From the NCBI RefSeq assembly GCF_023699475.1, contig NZ_JALXFV010000006.1:39076-103075 (forward strand): a stretch of DNA of 64,000 nucleotides, read 5' to 3'. This document shows positions 36,553 through 45,182 of this stretch, one piece after another. Below the pieces are notes generated by a model. It did no database searches, was not told the origin of the DNA, and saw nothing but the letters and a program-made list of their open reading frames with translations. How positions within the stretch are numbered: the stretch's first letter is position 1; every line of letters begins with the position of its first letter. The position numbers and the translations under genes were made by a program. The DNA comes from Halomarina rubra (GTDB taxonomy: Archaea; Halobacteriota; Halobacteria; Halobacteriales; Haloarculaceae).

Positions 36553-36589
36553 ACCTCGCTCTCCCACCCCACCGTTTCCGGAGTAACCG
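36429..36589 (+). repeat. Long direct repeat, copy 1 (intact gene end plus ORB-like site)
   Basis: This block of 161 bases covers the last 40 codons of the origin-linked gene and the ORB-like site beyond it. The same sequence occurs in the same orientation at 60739-60896 with a few substitutions and three deleted bases. The two copies bracket about 24 kb. Confidence 0.85.
36563..36588 (-). repeat. Second-type ORB-like repeat, right of the duplicated-domain gene
   Basis: On the minus strand it reads GGTTACTCCGGAAAC then GGTGGGGTGGG. It is inverted relative to the copy at 35199 and lies just after the stop codon of the origin-linked gene. Confidence 0.62.
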
Positions 36590-36775
36590 CCCTGTAGAAC
36601 GTCTCAGGGGCGGCTAAACAACCGATGCAGATTTGAGGGCTATTCAATCGAGCCGGTTCCTTGTCGCTCACCATTTGAAAGACTGGGGCGCACGTGAGGT
36701 TACCTCCAGAGTCGACTCACCCAGCCGGTTTGGTGAGCACCTGGGACTATTGCGACCTGCAGCGATACGTTGCTC

Positions 36776-37525
36776 ATGTTCAACTTCGGATTGTATCACT
36801 GGCGGCGCCGGCTTCGACGGCTGCTCACCGGTCTTCTCGCTATCGGGGCTGGATTTGCTCTTCGACGACTGGCCAGGCGACGACGGCTCTGCGATCTCAT
36901 CTCCCTCCTACTCGTTGGCTGGGGCACCCGCACCACTGCCCAGACGCTCCGGAAGGTGCTCTCATCACCACCGTGGCACCTCGACCGTGAGAAATACGAT
37001 GCACTCGCGGCGATGCTCCCTCTCGAATCGGCCGAGACAGTCCTCGATGTGGGCTCTGGAACCGGGCGGTCGGTGGTCGGGCTCGCACCAACTATCGACC
37101 CTGGGACGCGTGTCATCGCATTCGACGTCTTCGATGACCGCATCATCCTCGGAAACGGGCCGGGGCTCGTTCGCCGAAACGCCGCTCAGGCTGGTCTCGA
37201 TGTTGACCCGGTTCGAGGTGATGCGCCACACCTCCCGTTTGCGACGGACTCGGTGGACGTCCTGACGTTCTCGCGAGTGCTCCATGACCTTTCGAAGGCT
37301 GAGGCGCAGGCTGCACTCACTGATGCCAGACGAGTCTGTGACCGGGACGGGACGGTCGGTGTTCTCGAACTCCCATTCCCACACGATGAGGGCGTCTCAC
37401 CAGCGCGATACTGGTACGACCTGCTCGTCGATGCCGGCTTCACCGTCACGGACCAACGGTCACTCGACGAGTCGTATTTCCTCTACGCGGCAACACCCAA
37501 CCCGCCGAGTAGAAACCCACGCTGA
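36776..37525 (+). CDS. SAM-dependent methyltransferase, membrane-anchored
   Basis: A 249-residue protein. The ATG at 36776 is preferred to a TTG six bases upstream. An N-terminal segment (LLTGLLAIGAGFALRRLARR, then LCDLISLLLVGWG) is hydrophobic and basic and may anchor it to the membrane. Motif I is 'ETVLDVGSGTGRSVVGLAP', followed by 'VIAFDVFDDRI', a motif II-like 'APHLPFATDSVDVLTFSRVL' and a post-motif 'VGVLELPFPHDEGVSPARYW'. The class I fold is clear but the substrate is not; a lipid or quinone is plausible given the membrane segment. It lies between the origin block and the antiporter gene. Confidence 0.8.
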   Translation: MFNFGLYHWRRRLRRLLTGLLAIGAGFALRRLARRRRLCDLISLLLVGWGTRTTAQTLRKVLSSPPWHLDREKYDALAAMLPLESAETVLDVGSGTGRSVVGLAPTIDPGTRVIAFDVFDDRIILGNGPGLVRRNAAQAGLDVDPVRGDAPHLPFATDSVDVLTFSRVLHDLSKAEAQAALTDARRVCDRDGTVGVLELPFPHDEGVSPARYWYDLLVDAGFTVTDQRSLDESYFLYAATPNPPSRNPR

Positions 37526-37581
37526 ACGCACACCGTGTAGCCAACGGCTGTTGAACGCACAGACACCAGCCGTCGGCGTAC

Positions 37582-38607
37582 TCACAAGACGTAGTTCGCG
37601 CCCCAGTAGGCAGCGTACGCAGCGAGCAAGAGTCCTCCTGCTGGCCGACTGACGCGGCCGTACGCGAACAGCGCGACGACGATGGCCAGAGTTCCCAAGA
37701 AAAACGGCCAGTGGACGGTGAGGACGCTCCCGGTCATGTCGATGGGTCGAATAAGGGCGATGACGCCGGCATTTGCTGTGACGAAGAAGACGGTACTCCC
37801 AACGACGTTGCCCACCCCGAGATGTGGTCGGTCGTTGCGAACGGGTTCGACTGTCAGGAATAACTCCTCTATCGAGGCGATGAAGCTCATCACTGTCGCG
37901 CCGAAGGCAAGCCCGGAGATGCCCGAGACCGAAAGCAGGTCACGAGCACCGACGACGGCGAGTTCCGACCCGATTGTCATCCCAAGGACTGCAAGGAACG
38001 GCACGGCAATCGCGATAACGCCTGTCGCCTCAGCATCCCCCTGCTCGTCTTCATCATTCTCCCCCTCCAGCTCCTGCTCTGTGTCTACAGCTTGCTCATC
38101 GTCATCGTCGTCTGCTTCGAGTGCTTCCGCATCGAGAAACCGAGTTTGAGTACGCCGTTCGAGCAGATAGACGATCAGGATGAACGGCACGAACGCGAAC
38201 ACGAGTAGTGCACCATCAAGTCGAGAGAGCGTGCCGTCGGCAGCGAATGCAAGCATGAGCGATGGAGAGGCAATCGTCACCAGCAGGTAGATTCGAGGAA
38301 CGGAGACGTCGAACGGGACGAGCACACCCGCGAGACCCACGGCCGCACCGAGGATGAACAGTGCTTCGCCGAACACCGTCCCGAGCGCGACCGATGGCAA
38401 GTCACCGGTGACCGCGGCTACCCCGAGAATGGCATTTTCCAGGTCCGTCCCAGCGAGGACGATCGTGAGAAAGAACGCAGAGACACCCAGGCCGAGTGCA
38501 GCTTCGGCGACGCTCTCGACGAACGTCTCGACGCTTTCGACGACGAGGAAGACGCCACCGAGAAACAACAGGGCAGCAACCAGCGTCGGTGGAAGTCCTA
38601 GCACCAT
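37582..38607 (-). CDS. CaCA-type sodium/calcium exchanger family protein
   Basis: A 341-residue protein with about ten membrane helices in two halves joined by a long acidic cytoplasmic loop (ALEADDDDDEQAVDTEQELE, about residues 160-195). The alpha repeats are 'GLGVSAFFLTIVLAGTDLEN' and 'GLAFGATVMSFIASIEELFL', with 'GVGNVVGSTVFFVTANAGV' after the second. The usual GTS-PE core is replaced by GTD-LEN in the first and ASI-EEL in the second, so ion selectivity may differ from Na+/Ca2+. It is a paralogue of the protein at 59352-60578. Confidence 0.85.
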   Translation of the reverse strand: MVLGLPPTLVAALLFLGGVFLVVESVETFVESVAEAALGLGVSAFFLTIVLAGTDLENAILGVAAVTGDLPSVALGTVFGEALFILGAAVGLAGVLVPFDVSVPRIYLLVTIASPSLMLAFAADGTLSRLDGALLVFAFVPFILIVYLLERRTQTRFLDAEALEADDDDDEQAVDTEQELEGENDEDEQGDAEATGVIAIAVPFLAVLGMTIGSELAVVGARDLLSVSGISGLAFGATVMSFIASIEELFLTVEPVRNDRPHLGVGNVVGSTVFFVTANAGVIALIRPIDMTGSVLTVHWPFFLGTLAIVVALFAYGRVSRPAGGLLLAAYAAYWGANYVL

Positions 38608-38688
38608 CTAATCACAACGAGTCCGCAGGTCCACCCAGAGACGGGTGCGACCGACCGGTCACTTCTCATCGCAGTTCAGGACGCTCTG

Positions 38689-40848
38689 TCATCTGGTTGC
38701 CTCGCCTGGGCGGCCATCGGTTCCGTTCTCGACCGTTTCGATTGCCGTCTCGAAGTGAGTCGCCGTTAGCACGAGGTCGGCTGGCTCGTTTACGTCGCCA
38801 TCGACATACTCACGGACGGCTGTTGCAGCGGCCTCACGACACACTGCTTCGATGTCTGCGCCAACGAACCCCTCGGTCGTCTCGGCCAATGTATCCAGGT
38901 CGACGTCAGCAGCGAGTGGTCGGTCTCGTGTGTGGACCTCGAATATCTTCACGCGGGCTGGTTCGTCGGGCGCCGTCACGTGGATGTGCTGATCGAATCG
39001 CCCGGGTCGCAACAGCGCCTCATCAAGCAGATCACGCCGGTTCGTCGTTGCGACGACCACCACATCCTCCAACTCTTCGAGCCCGTCGAGTTCGGTGAGT
39101 AGTTGGGAGACGACGCGCTCGGAGACGCCATTGTCGCTGCTCCCACCGCGTTCGGCCGCGATTGCGTCAATCTCATCAAAGAATACTACTGTGGGTGCGT
39201 TCGCCCGCGCCTTCTCGAACACCTCACGGACGCCTTTCTCAGACTCACCAACGTACTTGTTGAGCAACTCTGGGCCCTTGATGGAGATGAAATTCGAGTT
39301 CGCCTCGTTGGCGACCACCTTCGCCAGAAGCGTCTTGCCAGTCCCTGGTGGGCCATACAACAAGACGCCCTTCGCCGGTTGCAGTGAGACACGCTTGAAC
39401 GCCTCTGGGTACTCCAAGGGCCATTGAATCGTCTCGCGAAGCCGGTCAGTCGTTGCCGCCAGTCCACCTACATCGTCCCAGGTGACGTCGGGCACCTCGA
39501 CGAACACCTCCCGAAGCGCCGATGGTTCGGTGTTTCGGAGGGCCGCGTCGAAATCTGCAGCCGTCACCGTCAGCGTGAGGGCATCGAGATCGTCTGTCGT
39601 CGCTCGCTGTGGGTCGATACCGTTGCGACGAAGGGTGTGAAAGATAGCCTCGCGGGTGAGATGCTGGATGTCGGCCCCAACGAACCCGTGGGTTCGTTCT
39701 GCAAGTCCAGCGATGTCGACGTCGCCAGCCAGTGGCATCTCACGAGTGTGGACGCGGAGGATAGCCGCTCGCTCATCGCGGTCGGGAACGCCGATTTCGA
39801 TCTCCCGGTCGAACCGGCCCGAGCGGCGTAAGGCTGGATCGATTGCATCCGGACGATTCGTCGCCCCGACGACGATGACGTCGGTGTTTGACTCGATATC
39901 GTCCAACAGCGAGTGGAGTGTGGCGCCACCACTGGCCGAGTCACGACCAGATGCCTGTCGGTCACCGGCGATTCTGTCCACCTCGTCGATGAAGACGATG
40001 GCCGGGCTGTTCTCCACTGCAGTATCGAGGTGCTCGCGCACCTGCTCGCGTGCGGTCTGTGTTCCTGAGTGGAGTGACGACGCCGCGATGAGTTCGACGT
40101 GCGCTGTCGTTTCGTTTGCGAGTGCACGCCCAATCAGCGTCTTTCCGGTCCCAGGGGGACCGTACAACAGGACACCATTGGGTGGCTTAGCGCCAAGCCG
40201 GGAGAAGAGGTCTGGGGCGAGAAGGGGGAGTTCGACGGTCTCACGAAGTCGACGGAGTTCACTGTCCAATCCGCCGAGGTCTGCGAACGTGATGACTGTC
40301 GACGTTCGGCCTGCGTCGAGTGTGGCCGGAAGCCCCGCTGCTGGTGTGGGCGCCACCGAGACCCGCGTCCAGTCGCGTATCACCACGGCAGCTGTCGGCT
40401 CGGTTGCGTCGATTCGAACTGGAACGGTCTGCTCAGGGTCCTCTGCCCCGGGACGAGTCTCCAGCGTAACTGGCACGATTTGGTCGGCAAGGACAGCCCG
40501 GCTGATGAGTTTTTCTCGCAGGGAGAGGTCGAGATGGTCGGCAGTAGCGATGCCCTCAGGCAGCGAGACGGTTACACTGTCTGCAGACGTGAGATCGACT
40601 GCTTCGACGCTCACCTCCTCACCAGTGTCCACGTCGGCGGTCAGACGGAGGAGGTCGTCCGTTCGGATGGTTCCCTCCTCAACGCTGTCATTGGCGATGA
40701 CTTGGGTCACTGCCACTCCACCATCCGCACCACGGACGACGACGTAGTCGCCGCTAGTGATGCCGAGGTCGTCCATCGCGTCTCGGCCAAGGACGGAGAG
40801 GCCACTCCCAGCGTCGCTCTCCTTCAGCGGAGTGACAGTGAATCGCAT
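38689..40848 (-). CDS. CDC48/VAT-type AAA ATPase
   Basis: A 719-residue double-AAA protein. The N-domain (VTPLKESDAGSGLSVLGRDA to about residue 180) has the double-psi barrel pattern. D1 has 'GVLLYGPPGTGKTLIGRALA' and 'IVFIDEVDRIAGDRQASG'; D2 has 'GVLLYGPPGTGKTLLAKVVA' and 'VVFFDEIDAIAAERGGSSDN'. Second-region Arg fingers (LLRPGRFDQHIHV) are intact. It is slightly shorter than the usual 740-760 residues, mostly in the N-domain and C-terminal tail. It unfolds proteins and feeds the proteasome in archaea. It is a single-gene unit divergent from the gene upstream of the PQQ enzyme. Confidence 0.95.
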   Translation of the reverse strand: MRFTVTPLKESDAGSGLSVLGRDAMDDLGITSGDYVVVRGADGGVAVTQVIANDSVEEGTIRTDDLLRLTADVDTGEEVSVEAVDLTSADSVTVSLPEGIATADHLDLSLREKLISRAVLADQIVPVTLETRPGAEDPEQTVPVRIDATEPTAAVVIRDWTRVSVAPTPAAGLPATLDAGRTSTVITFADLGGLDSELRRLRETVELPLLAPDLFSRLGAKPPNGVLLYGPPGTGKTLIGRALANETTAHVELIAASSLHSGTQTAREQVREHLDTAVENSPAIVFIDEVDRIAGDRQASGRDSASGGATLHSLLDDIESNTDVIVVGATNRPDAIDPALRRSGRFDREIEIGVPDRDERAAILRVHTREMPLAGDVDIAGLAERTHGFVGADIQHLTREAIFHTLRRNGIDPQRATTDDLDALTLTVTAADFDAALRNTEPSALREVFVEVPDVTWDDVGGLAATTDRLRETIQWPLEYPEAFKRVSLQPAKGVLLYGPPGTGKTLLAKVVANEANSNFISIKGPELLNKYVGESEKGVREVFEKARANAPTVVFFDEIDAIAAERGGSSDNGVSERVVSQLLTELDGLEELEDVVVVATTNRRDLLDEALLRPGRFDQHIHVTAPDEPARVKIFEVHTRDRPLAADVDLDTLAETTEGFVGADIEAVCREAAATAVREYVDGDVNEPADLVLTATHFETAIETVENGTDGRPGEATR

Positions 40849-41037
40849 ACAACTCCTGTCGGCGTGTTGACTGCCGAGATGATAAAGACACGGGGGGCAA
40901 GTTACTCAAATACCGAACGAATTGCTCACGGGACTGTATTACAAATTCTGACATTTTTGAGCGACCGTCTCTATGCTGTCTCTGTTGAGATAACAAACTA
41001 ATGTATTAGCCACTGTCAGTACAACGTTGGAAAATAG

Positions 41038-41046
41038 TTTTATAAA
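41038..41046 (+). promoter_or_regulatory. TATA box of the PQQ dehydrogenase operon
   Basis: TTTTATAAA preceded by an A-rich stretch (GGAAAATAG) lies 28 bases before ATG 41074. It predicts a leaderless or very short-leader transcript for the two-gene unit. Confidence 0.6.
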
Positions 41047-41073
41047 CTCGTCAATGAGTTGTATTGCGTTTCC

Positions 41074-41991
41074 ATGACAGATGATAACGGACTACAGATA
41101 ACGAATCAGGAACAAAACGAGATTGCGCGCAACCTCGGTGTCGAGGAAGCGGCACTTGGTGAAACCCTGACGCTGGCGGTGTTGAAAGACGCTCTCGAAG
41201 GCGACGTCGATGAGGAGTTCGTCTCGATGGGCGAAGCGATTCGTGCCGACCTCGTCGGTTCGCTCGACGTCGACTTGCTGGAGTCGGCTCTCGACGATAT
41301 CGAGACACAAATCGAACGCCTCCCGGCCGTCCACGAGGTCGGAATCCCGGGCGGTGAAACAGAGCCCGACAAACTGTATCGGGAGTTAGTCGAACCAGGG
41401 TGGCGACTGTACGACCACCTCTGTGAGGTTGGCTTCTTCGAGAGCGTCGACGAGAACGCGCCTCGATTCTCATCAGAACACATTCGAAACACGGCCCACG
41501 GTGTCATCGAGGCTGACCCGCTGACCGATGACCTCGAACGGGTCGGGTTCGACGAGGCAGAACAGCTTCGGTTGATGACGAGCGTCATCAACAGCGACAA
41601 AGAACTCGAACGGTGGGTCCCGACAAAGGAGATTCCCCACGACGTAGAGTTCAACGTCGACTTCGTCCCGCCGTTGCACCAACGTGCAGCCGGCGGCACG
41701 CTCCTGTGGATACAGACGCTCGACATCCACCTCTGGCAAAAAAAGATCCTCATCACCGATGAGATTCTCGAAGACAGCTACTGGGACATCAAGGCGATGC
41801 TCGGTGGCCTGTATCTCCTGGCTCGCGCGGCCAGAGAAATCGCGGCTGAGGACGACCAATCGCTCACCGATGGCCAACTGATGGCGGCGTTGACGGCCAG
41901 CGCGGCGATTATGATCCTCAACCAGCAGGCGATCTGTCGGGACGTCTATTACATCACCGAAGAGATGCGAGCGGCTCCAAAAGCGAGGTAA
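41074..41991 (+). CDS. Protein of unknown function, first gene of the PQQ dehydrogenase operon
   Basis: A 305-residue acidic soluble protein. A start at 41059 (TTG) is possible but the ATG fits the promoter spacing. The N-terminal third is helical and acidic (EIARNLGVEEAALGETLTLA). The middle has 'TEPDKLYRELVEPGWRLYDH', and the C-terminal third is alpha-helical (YWDIKAMLGGLYLLARAARE, then ILNQQAICRDVYYITEEMRA). No family is recognised. It ends six bases before the PQQ enzyme gene, so the two are almost certainly cotranscribed; it could be an electron-acceptor partner, chaperone or cofactor-loading factor. No signal peptide is present. Confidence 0.7.
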   Translation: MTDDNGLQITNQEQNEIARNLGVEEAALGETLTLAVLKDALEGDVDEEFVSMGEAIRADLVGSLDVDLLESALDDIETQIERLPAVHEVGIPGGETEPDKLYRELVEPGWRLYDHLCEVGFFESVDENAPRFSSEHIRNTAHGVIEADPLTDDLERVGFDEAEQLRLMTSVINSDKELERWVPTKEIPHDVEFNVDFVPPLHQRAAGGTLLWIQTLDIHLWQKKILITDEILEDSYWDIKAMLGGLYLLARAAREIAAEDDQSLTDGQLMAALTASAAIMILNQQAICRDVYYITEEMRAAPKAR

Positions 41992-41997
41992 CAATCC

Positions 41998-43710
41998 ATG
42001 TCACTACAAGAAGACAGGGCGGTGCAGGCAGCACAGGACACGGTCGTTCGTGAGACAGACAACGGGTATCGAGTGCTCGGGTCACCCGACGAATCGGTAA
42101 CCCATCAACACGATATCGACCGGATTCCTGAGTTCGACATCACCCAGGAGATGCTGAGTGGGTCCGGGGAGAACGAGGAAGCCTGGTTGACCTACGGCGG
42201 GAACTACGAACAGCACCGATACACCACAGCAGACGTCATCACGAAAGAGAACGTCGGCGACCTCGAAGTCGAGTTCGACATCCACGCCGGTGCGGGCTCG
42301 AGTATGGAGGGGTCGCCGATAGTCGTCCCCGGTGAGCCGACCGTGATGTACCAGTCGAACGGTCCGAACCACATCAAGGCCATCGACGCGACCAACGGCG
42401 AGATTCTGTGGAGTTACACCTATGCCGTCCCCTCGGACGTCGTGTTGTGCTGTGACGACAACAACCGAGGGCCAGCGGTCTGGCAGGATAAGGTGTTCAT
42501 GACGACGCTCGACTCGGGTGTCGTTGCACTCGATCGCTATACCGGCGAGGAAGTGTGGTACACATCGACCGCCGACCACGAACGTGGCTACTCGGCGACG
42601 TGGGCACCCATCGTCTACGATGGTACCCTCTTCACGGGCAGTGCTGGTGGTGAGTACGGCGTCCGTGGATTCCACACCGCGATCGATGCTGAGACCGGCG
42701 AGGAGAAGTGGTTCACCCGAACCTGTCCTGAGGAGGAGTGGGTCGGCGACTCCATCAACCAGGCCGCAGGGACGAACTGGATGACAGCCACCTACGACGA
42801 GAAGCGCGACCGGCTGTACATGCCTGTTGGCAACCCCGGTCCTGACTTCGACGGCTCGGTCCGTCCCGGGCCGAACCGCAACACCTGTGGGACGATGTGT
42901 ATCGACGCCGAGACCGGCGAGCGACTCTGGTTCCACCAGGAATCACCCCACGACGTGTGGGATTATGACTCCGCCTCGCCGCGGATGCTCATCAACGACC
43001 TCGAGTTCGAGCATCGCGATGAGGTGAGAGACACCGTTGTCAACGCTGGGAAGACCGGATGGGTCTACTCCATGGACGCTGAGACCGGACAGCTCATCAC
43101 CCGGTCGGACCCGGGCGTCCAGCAGTTGAACATGTTCAGCATGATTCCGCACATCGACGACGGCCGGCGTGGAACGTTCATGCCGGGCGGGATGGGCGGG
43201 TGTGACTGGCACCCGGCGACGTACAACCCAGAGACTGGGCTGGTGTACTATAAGATGCACAACAACGCCCAGGAAGCCTGGTGGCGCTTCGAGGAGTTCG
43301 AGGAAGGCCGCAAGTACTGGGGCGGCATCCTCGAAGACGAAGCTGAGCAGATGCCCGATGATTACAACGGTCACATCAGCTCCATCTCGGCGTTCGACCC
43401 AGTCACCGGCAAGCGCGTCTGGCGCGATTGGGTCGACAGTGACACCTACATCTGGGGTGGCACGATGTCGACGGCGACGGGATTGATGTTCGCCGGTACG
43501 CAGAACGGTGACTTCATCGCGTACGACGGGGAGACGGGCGAGCACCTCTGGGAGTTCGACACTGGCGACGCCGCCATCTCCTCGAGCCCCATCAGCTGGT
43601 TCGACCCGGACACGAACAAGCAGTACATCGCCATCCAGGTCGGTGGGAGTGGCTGGCTTCGCCGTGGGGTGCGCGATGACCGCGTCGTCGTGTTCTCCAT
43701 GGAGGCCTGA
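41998..43710 (+). CDS. PQQ-dependent alcohol dehydrogenase-like quinoprotein
   Basis: A 570-residue eight-bladed propeller protein. Tryptophan-docking repeats recur (for example AIDATNGEILWSY, AIDAETGEEKWF, CIDAETGERLWF, AFDPVTGKRVW). Expected PQQ-site residues are all visible: a vicinal disulfide Cys151-Cys152 (VVLCCDDNNRG), metal ligands Glu219 (GGEYGVRGF) and Asn279 (VGNPGPDF), catalytic Asp322 in 'HDVWDYDS', and Lys352 (NAGKTGWVY). Asp324 sits two residues after the catalytic Asp, as in lanthanide-dependent XoxF-type enzymes; calcium types usually have Ala or Ser there. No signal peptide or Tat motif is present, which is odd for this normally exported family. It follows a cotranscribed unknown gene. 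Confidence 0.88.
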   Translation: MSLQEDRAVQAAQDTVVRETDNGYRVLGSPDESVTHQHDIDRIPEFDITQEMLSGSGENEEAWLTYGGNYEQHRYTTADVITKENVGDLEVEFDIHAGAGSSMEGSPIVVPGEPTVMYQSNGPNHIKAIDATNGEILWSYTYAVPSDVVLCCDDNNRGPAVWQDKVFMTTLDSGVVALDRYTGEEVWYTSTADHERGYSATWAPIVYDGTLFTGSAGGEYGVRGFHTAIDAETGEEKWFTRTCPEEEWVGDSINQAAGTNWMTATYDEKRDRLYMPVGNPGPDFDGSVRPGPNRNTCGTMCIDAETGERLWFHQESPHDVWDYDSASPRMLINDLEFEHRDEVRDTVVNAGKTGWVYSMDAETGQLITRSDPGVQQLNMFSMIPHIDDGRRGTFMPGGMGGCDWHPATYNPETGLVYYKMHNNAQEAWWRFEEFEEGRKYWGGILEDEAEQMPDDYNGHISSISAFDPVTGKRVWRDWVDSDTYIWGGTMSTATGLMFAGTQNGDFIAYDGETGEHLWEFDTGDAAISSSPISWFDPDTNKQYIAIQVGGSGWLRRGVRDDRVVVFSMEA

Positions 43711-43795
43711 GCGACTCGTCATCGACCACTCGTATTTTTCCCCTTGTCCTTTCTGCACCCCGAGCAATCGGTCTGTCCTCTCGGTAAATCAGGGG

Positions 43796-45151
43796 TCAGC
43801 GACCCACGAGTGAACTCGTGGGCTTGTCAGTGGACAGCCCGTCAACCGGCGAAAACACGCCGTCTGGAGAGAGTGTCCCTGACTTGAGGGCCAGCTGACT
43901 CGTGGCCCGACCAGCCGAACACGTTTGGCTCGACTGGCCATGCTTCATCTCATGTGCGTTCTCTGCGAACCACTGGAGTGCAATGTTCCGGGCGGCGTTG
44001 TAGTCGGCGTGCAGCGCCAACCCACAGTCGACGCACTCGAAGCGGCTGCCCGACCGATTCGCGTCCGTACATGACTCACAGTCGGTGTGCGAACAGCGCT
44101 TGGAAGTGTTCCGTGGGTTCACCGTCGCCGTCTTGATACCCAGCAGTTCCAGCTTGTCCGCGGTGTACGTCCGAATCCGTTTGAACAGCCACTGCTGGAA
44201 CTTCGGCGCGTTCGAGATGCGCTTCCGGATGCGCGTCAGGTCCTCGAAAACCACATGAGTACACCGTGCTCCCAATGCGTCGTCGACGATGCCGTTCGCA
44301 CAGTCGTGGGCGTAGGCGTCAAAGAACCGCCACTCACGGCCACTCATCCCGTAGAAGGTTCGATGGGCAGAGCGCGTTCCTGTTTGCTGGAGGCCGCCAC
44401 GGACGCGTTCGAACTGCTCGCGCCGATCGTTCAATGCGTCGGCGTTGCCGTGGAAGCCCGCGACACTGGTCACGACGCTATGGCCGTCGACGTTACAGTC
44501 CACGCCGAGAAGTCTGATTCTCGTCTGCGTGTCTGAACTGCTCTCGTCGACTGCATCCGTCGCCCAGACTGGCTGGGTCGGTCGTGGTCGCGTACACACC
44601 GCATGGAGCCAGAAGCGCTCGCCGTCGAACACTAATTTCGAGGTGCCGAACGACCAGCGACTATCCAGCACGTACCGCTCATACGGCGTGCCCTGAATGT
44701 CACGCGGGAGGACGTAGCGACACTCGACACGCCCGGTGACGGTGGCGAGCGAGACCTCGTATTTGTGGAAGGTCGCGGCACGTTTGTCGTAGGTGATAGC
44801 GTACGAGCCATCATCTTGGCTGTCAGGATACGTCGGCTGGCCCACCTGGTCGCCTGCGCGCCAGTTGCTCTTCGCGGTGCCCATATTGCTGGTCACGTCC
44901 TTCATCGCTTTCTGGACGAGATTCGAATGCAGCCCCTCGGTCTCCTCGCGCAACTGGTGGTAGAGGGCCGTCTCGGCGGTTCGATACGTACTGATGACGT
45001 CTGCTGGTCGGTTCGGGTCGTCCCAACAGACGTCGCTGGTTCGTCGCTGACAGTAGGCGACGCGGCGTCTGGTCGCGTGCAGATCTGCGACGCGCTCGGG
45101 AGGGACGACGAGGGGAAGCACGACCGTCCGGTTCACCCGGTCGTCGTCCAT
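43796..45151 (-). CDS. tnpB: TnpB family RNA-guided nuclease/accessory protein of IS1341-type element
   Basis: A 451-residue protein. The frame opens at 45310, but ATG 45151 gives a family-typical start (MDDDRVNRTVVLPLVV). The split RuvC sites are visible: the first Asp in 'RIRLLGVDCNVDGHSVV', the Glu in 'THVVFEDLTRIRKRISNA', and the last Asp in 'LALHADYNAARNIALQWF'. A four-Cys zinc finger (CSHTDCESC ... FECVDCGLALH) lies between the last two. All appear intact, so the protein could be active as an omega-RNA-guided nuclease. The 3' hairpin overlaps the last codons, as is common for these elements. Confidence 0.82.
   Translation of the reverse strand: MDDDRVNRTVVLPLVVPPERVADLHATRRRVAYCQRRTSDVCWDDPNRPADVISTYRTAETALYHQLREETEGLHSNLVQKAMKDVTSNMGTAKSNWRAGDQVGQPTYPDSQDDGSYAITYDKRAATFHKYEVSLATVTGRVECRYVLPRDIQGTPYERYVLDSRWSFGTSKLVFDGERFWLHAVCTRPRPTQPVWATDAVDESSSDTQTRIRLLGVDCNVDGHSVVTSVAGFHGNADALNDRREQFERVRGGLQQTGTRSAHRTFYGMSGREWRFFDAYAHDCANGIVDDALGARCTHVVFEDLTRIRKRISNAPKFQQWLFKRIRTYTADKLELLGIKTATVNPRNTSKRCSHTDCESCTDANRSGSRFECVDCGLALHADYNAARNIALQWFAENAHEMKHGQSSQTCSAGRATSQLALKSGTLSPDGVFSPVDGLSTDKPTSSLVGR
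43803..43822. repeat. IS hairpin at tnpB 3' end
   Basis: Eight-base arms CCCACGAG and CTCGTGGG with a TGAA loop, inside the last codons of tnpB. This is the position of the right-end and omega-RNA region in IS605-type elements. Confidence 0.7.
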
Positions 45152-45182
45152 ACGCACGCGAGGGGTGGAGAGAGAATATGCC

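Larger units (their letters stand above)
33000..36600. other. Predicted replication origin region
   Basis: An Orc1/Cdc6 gene is bracketed by six copies of one ORB-like repeat, three on each side in opposite orientation, and a second repeat type flanks the next gene. Flanking ORB repeats beside cdc6 is the known layout of haloarchaeal origins. Left copies are at 33060, 33114 and 33208; right copies at 34668, 34790 and 34920. The consensus is ATTATGCGGAC-N3-GTGGGGGG. The AT-rich unwinding element could not be pinned down by eye. Whether this is a main chromosomal or a secondary origin is unknown. Confidence 0.8.

Noticed and set aside
42082..43767. Two long minus-strand open frames opposite the PQQ dehydrogenase
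   Set aside because: Rich in Val/Arg/His strings without motifs; the plus-strand propeller repeats explain the DNA fully.
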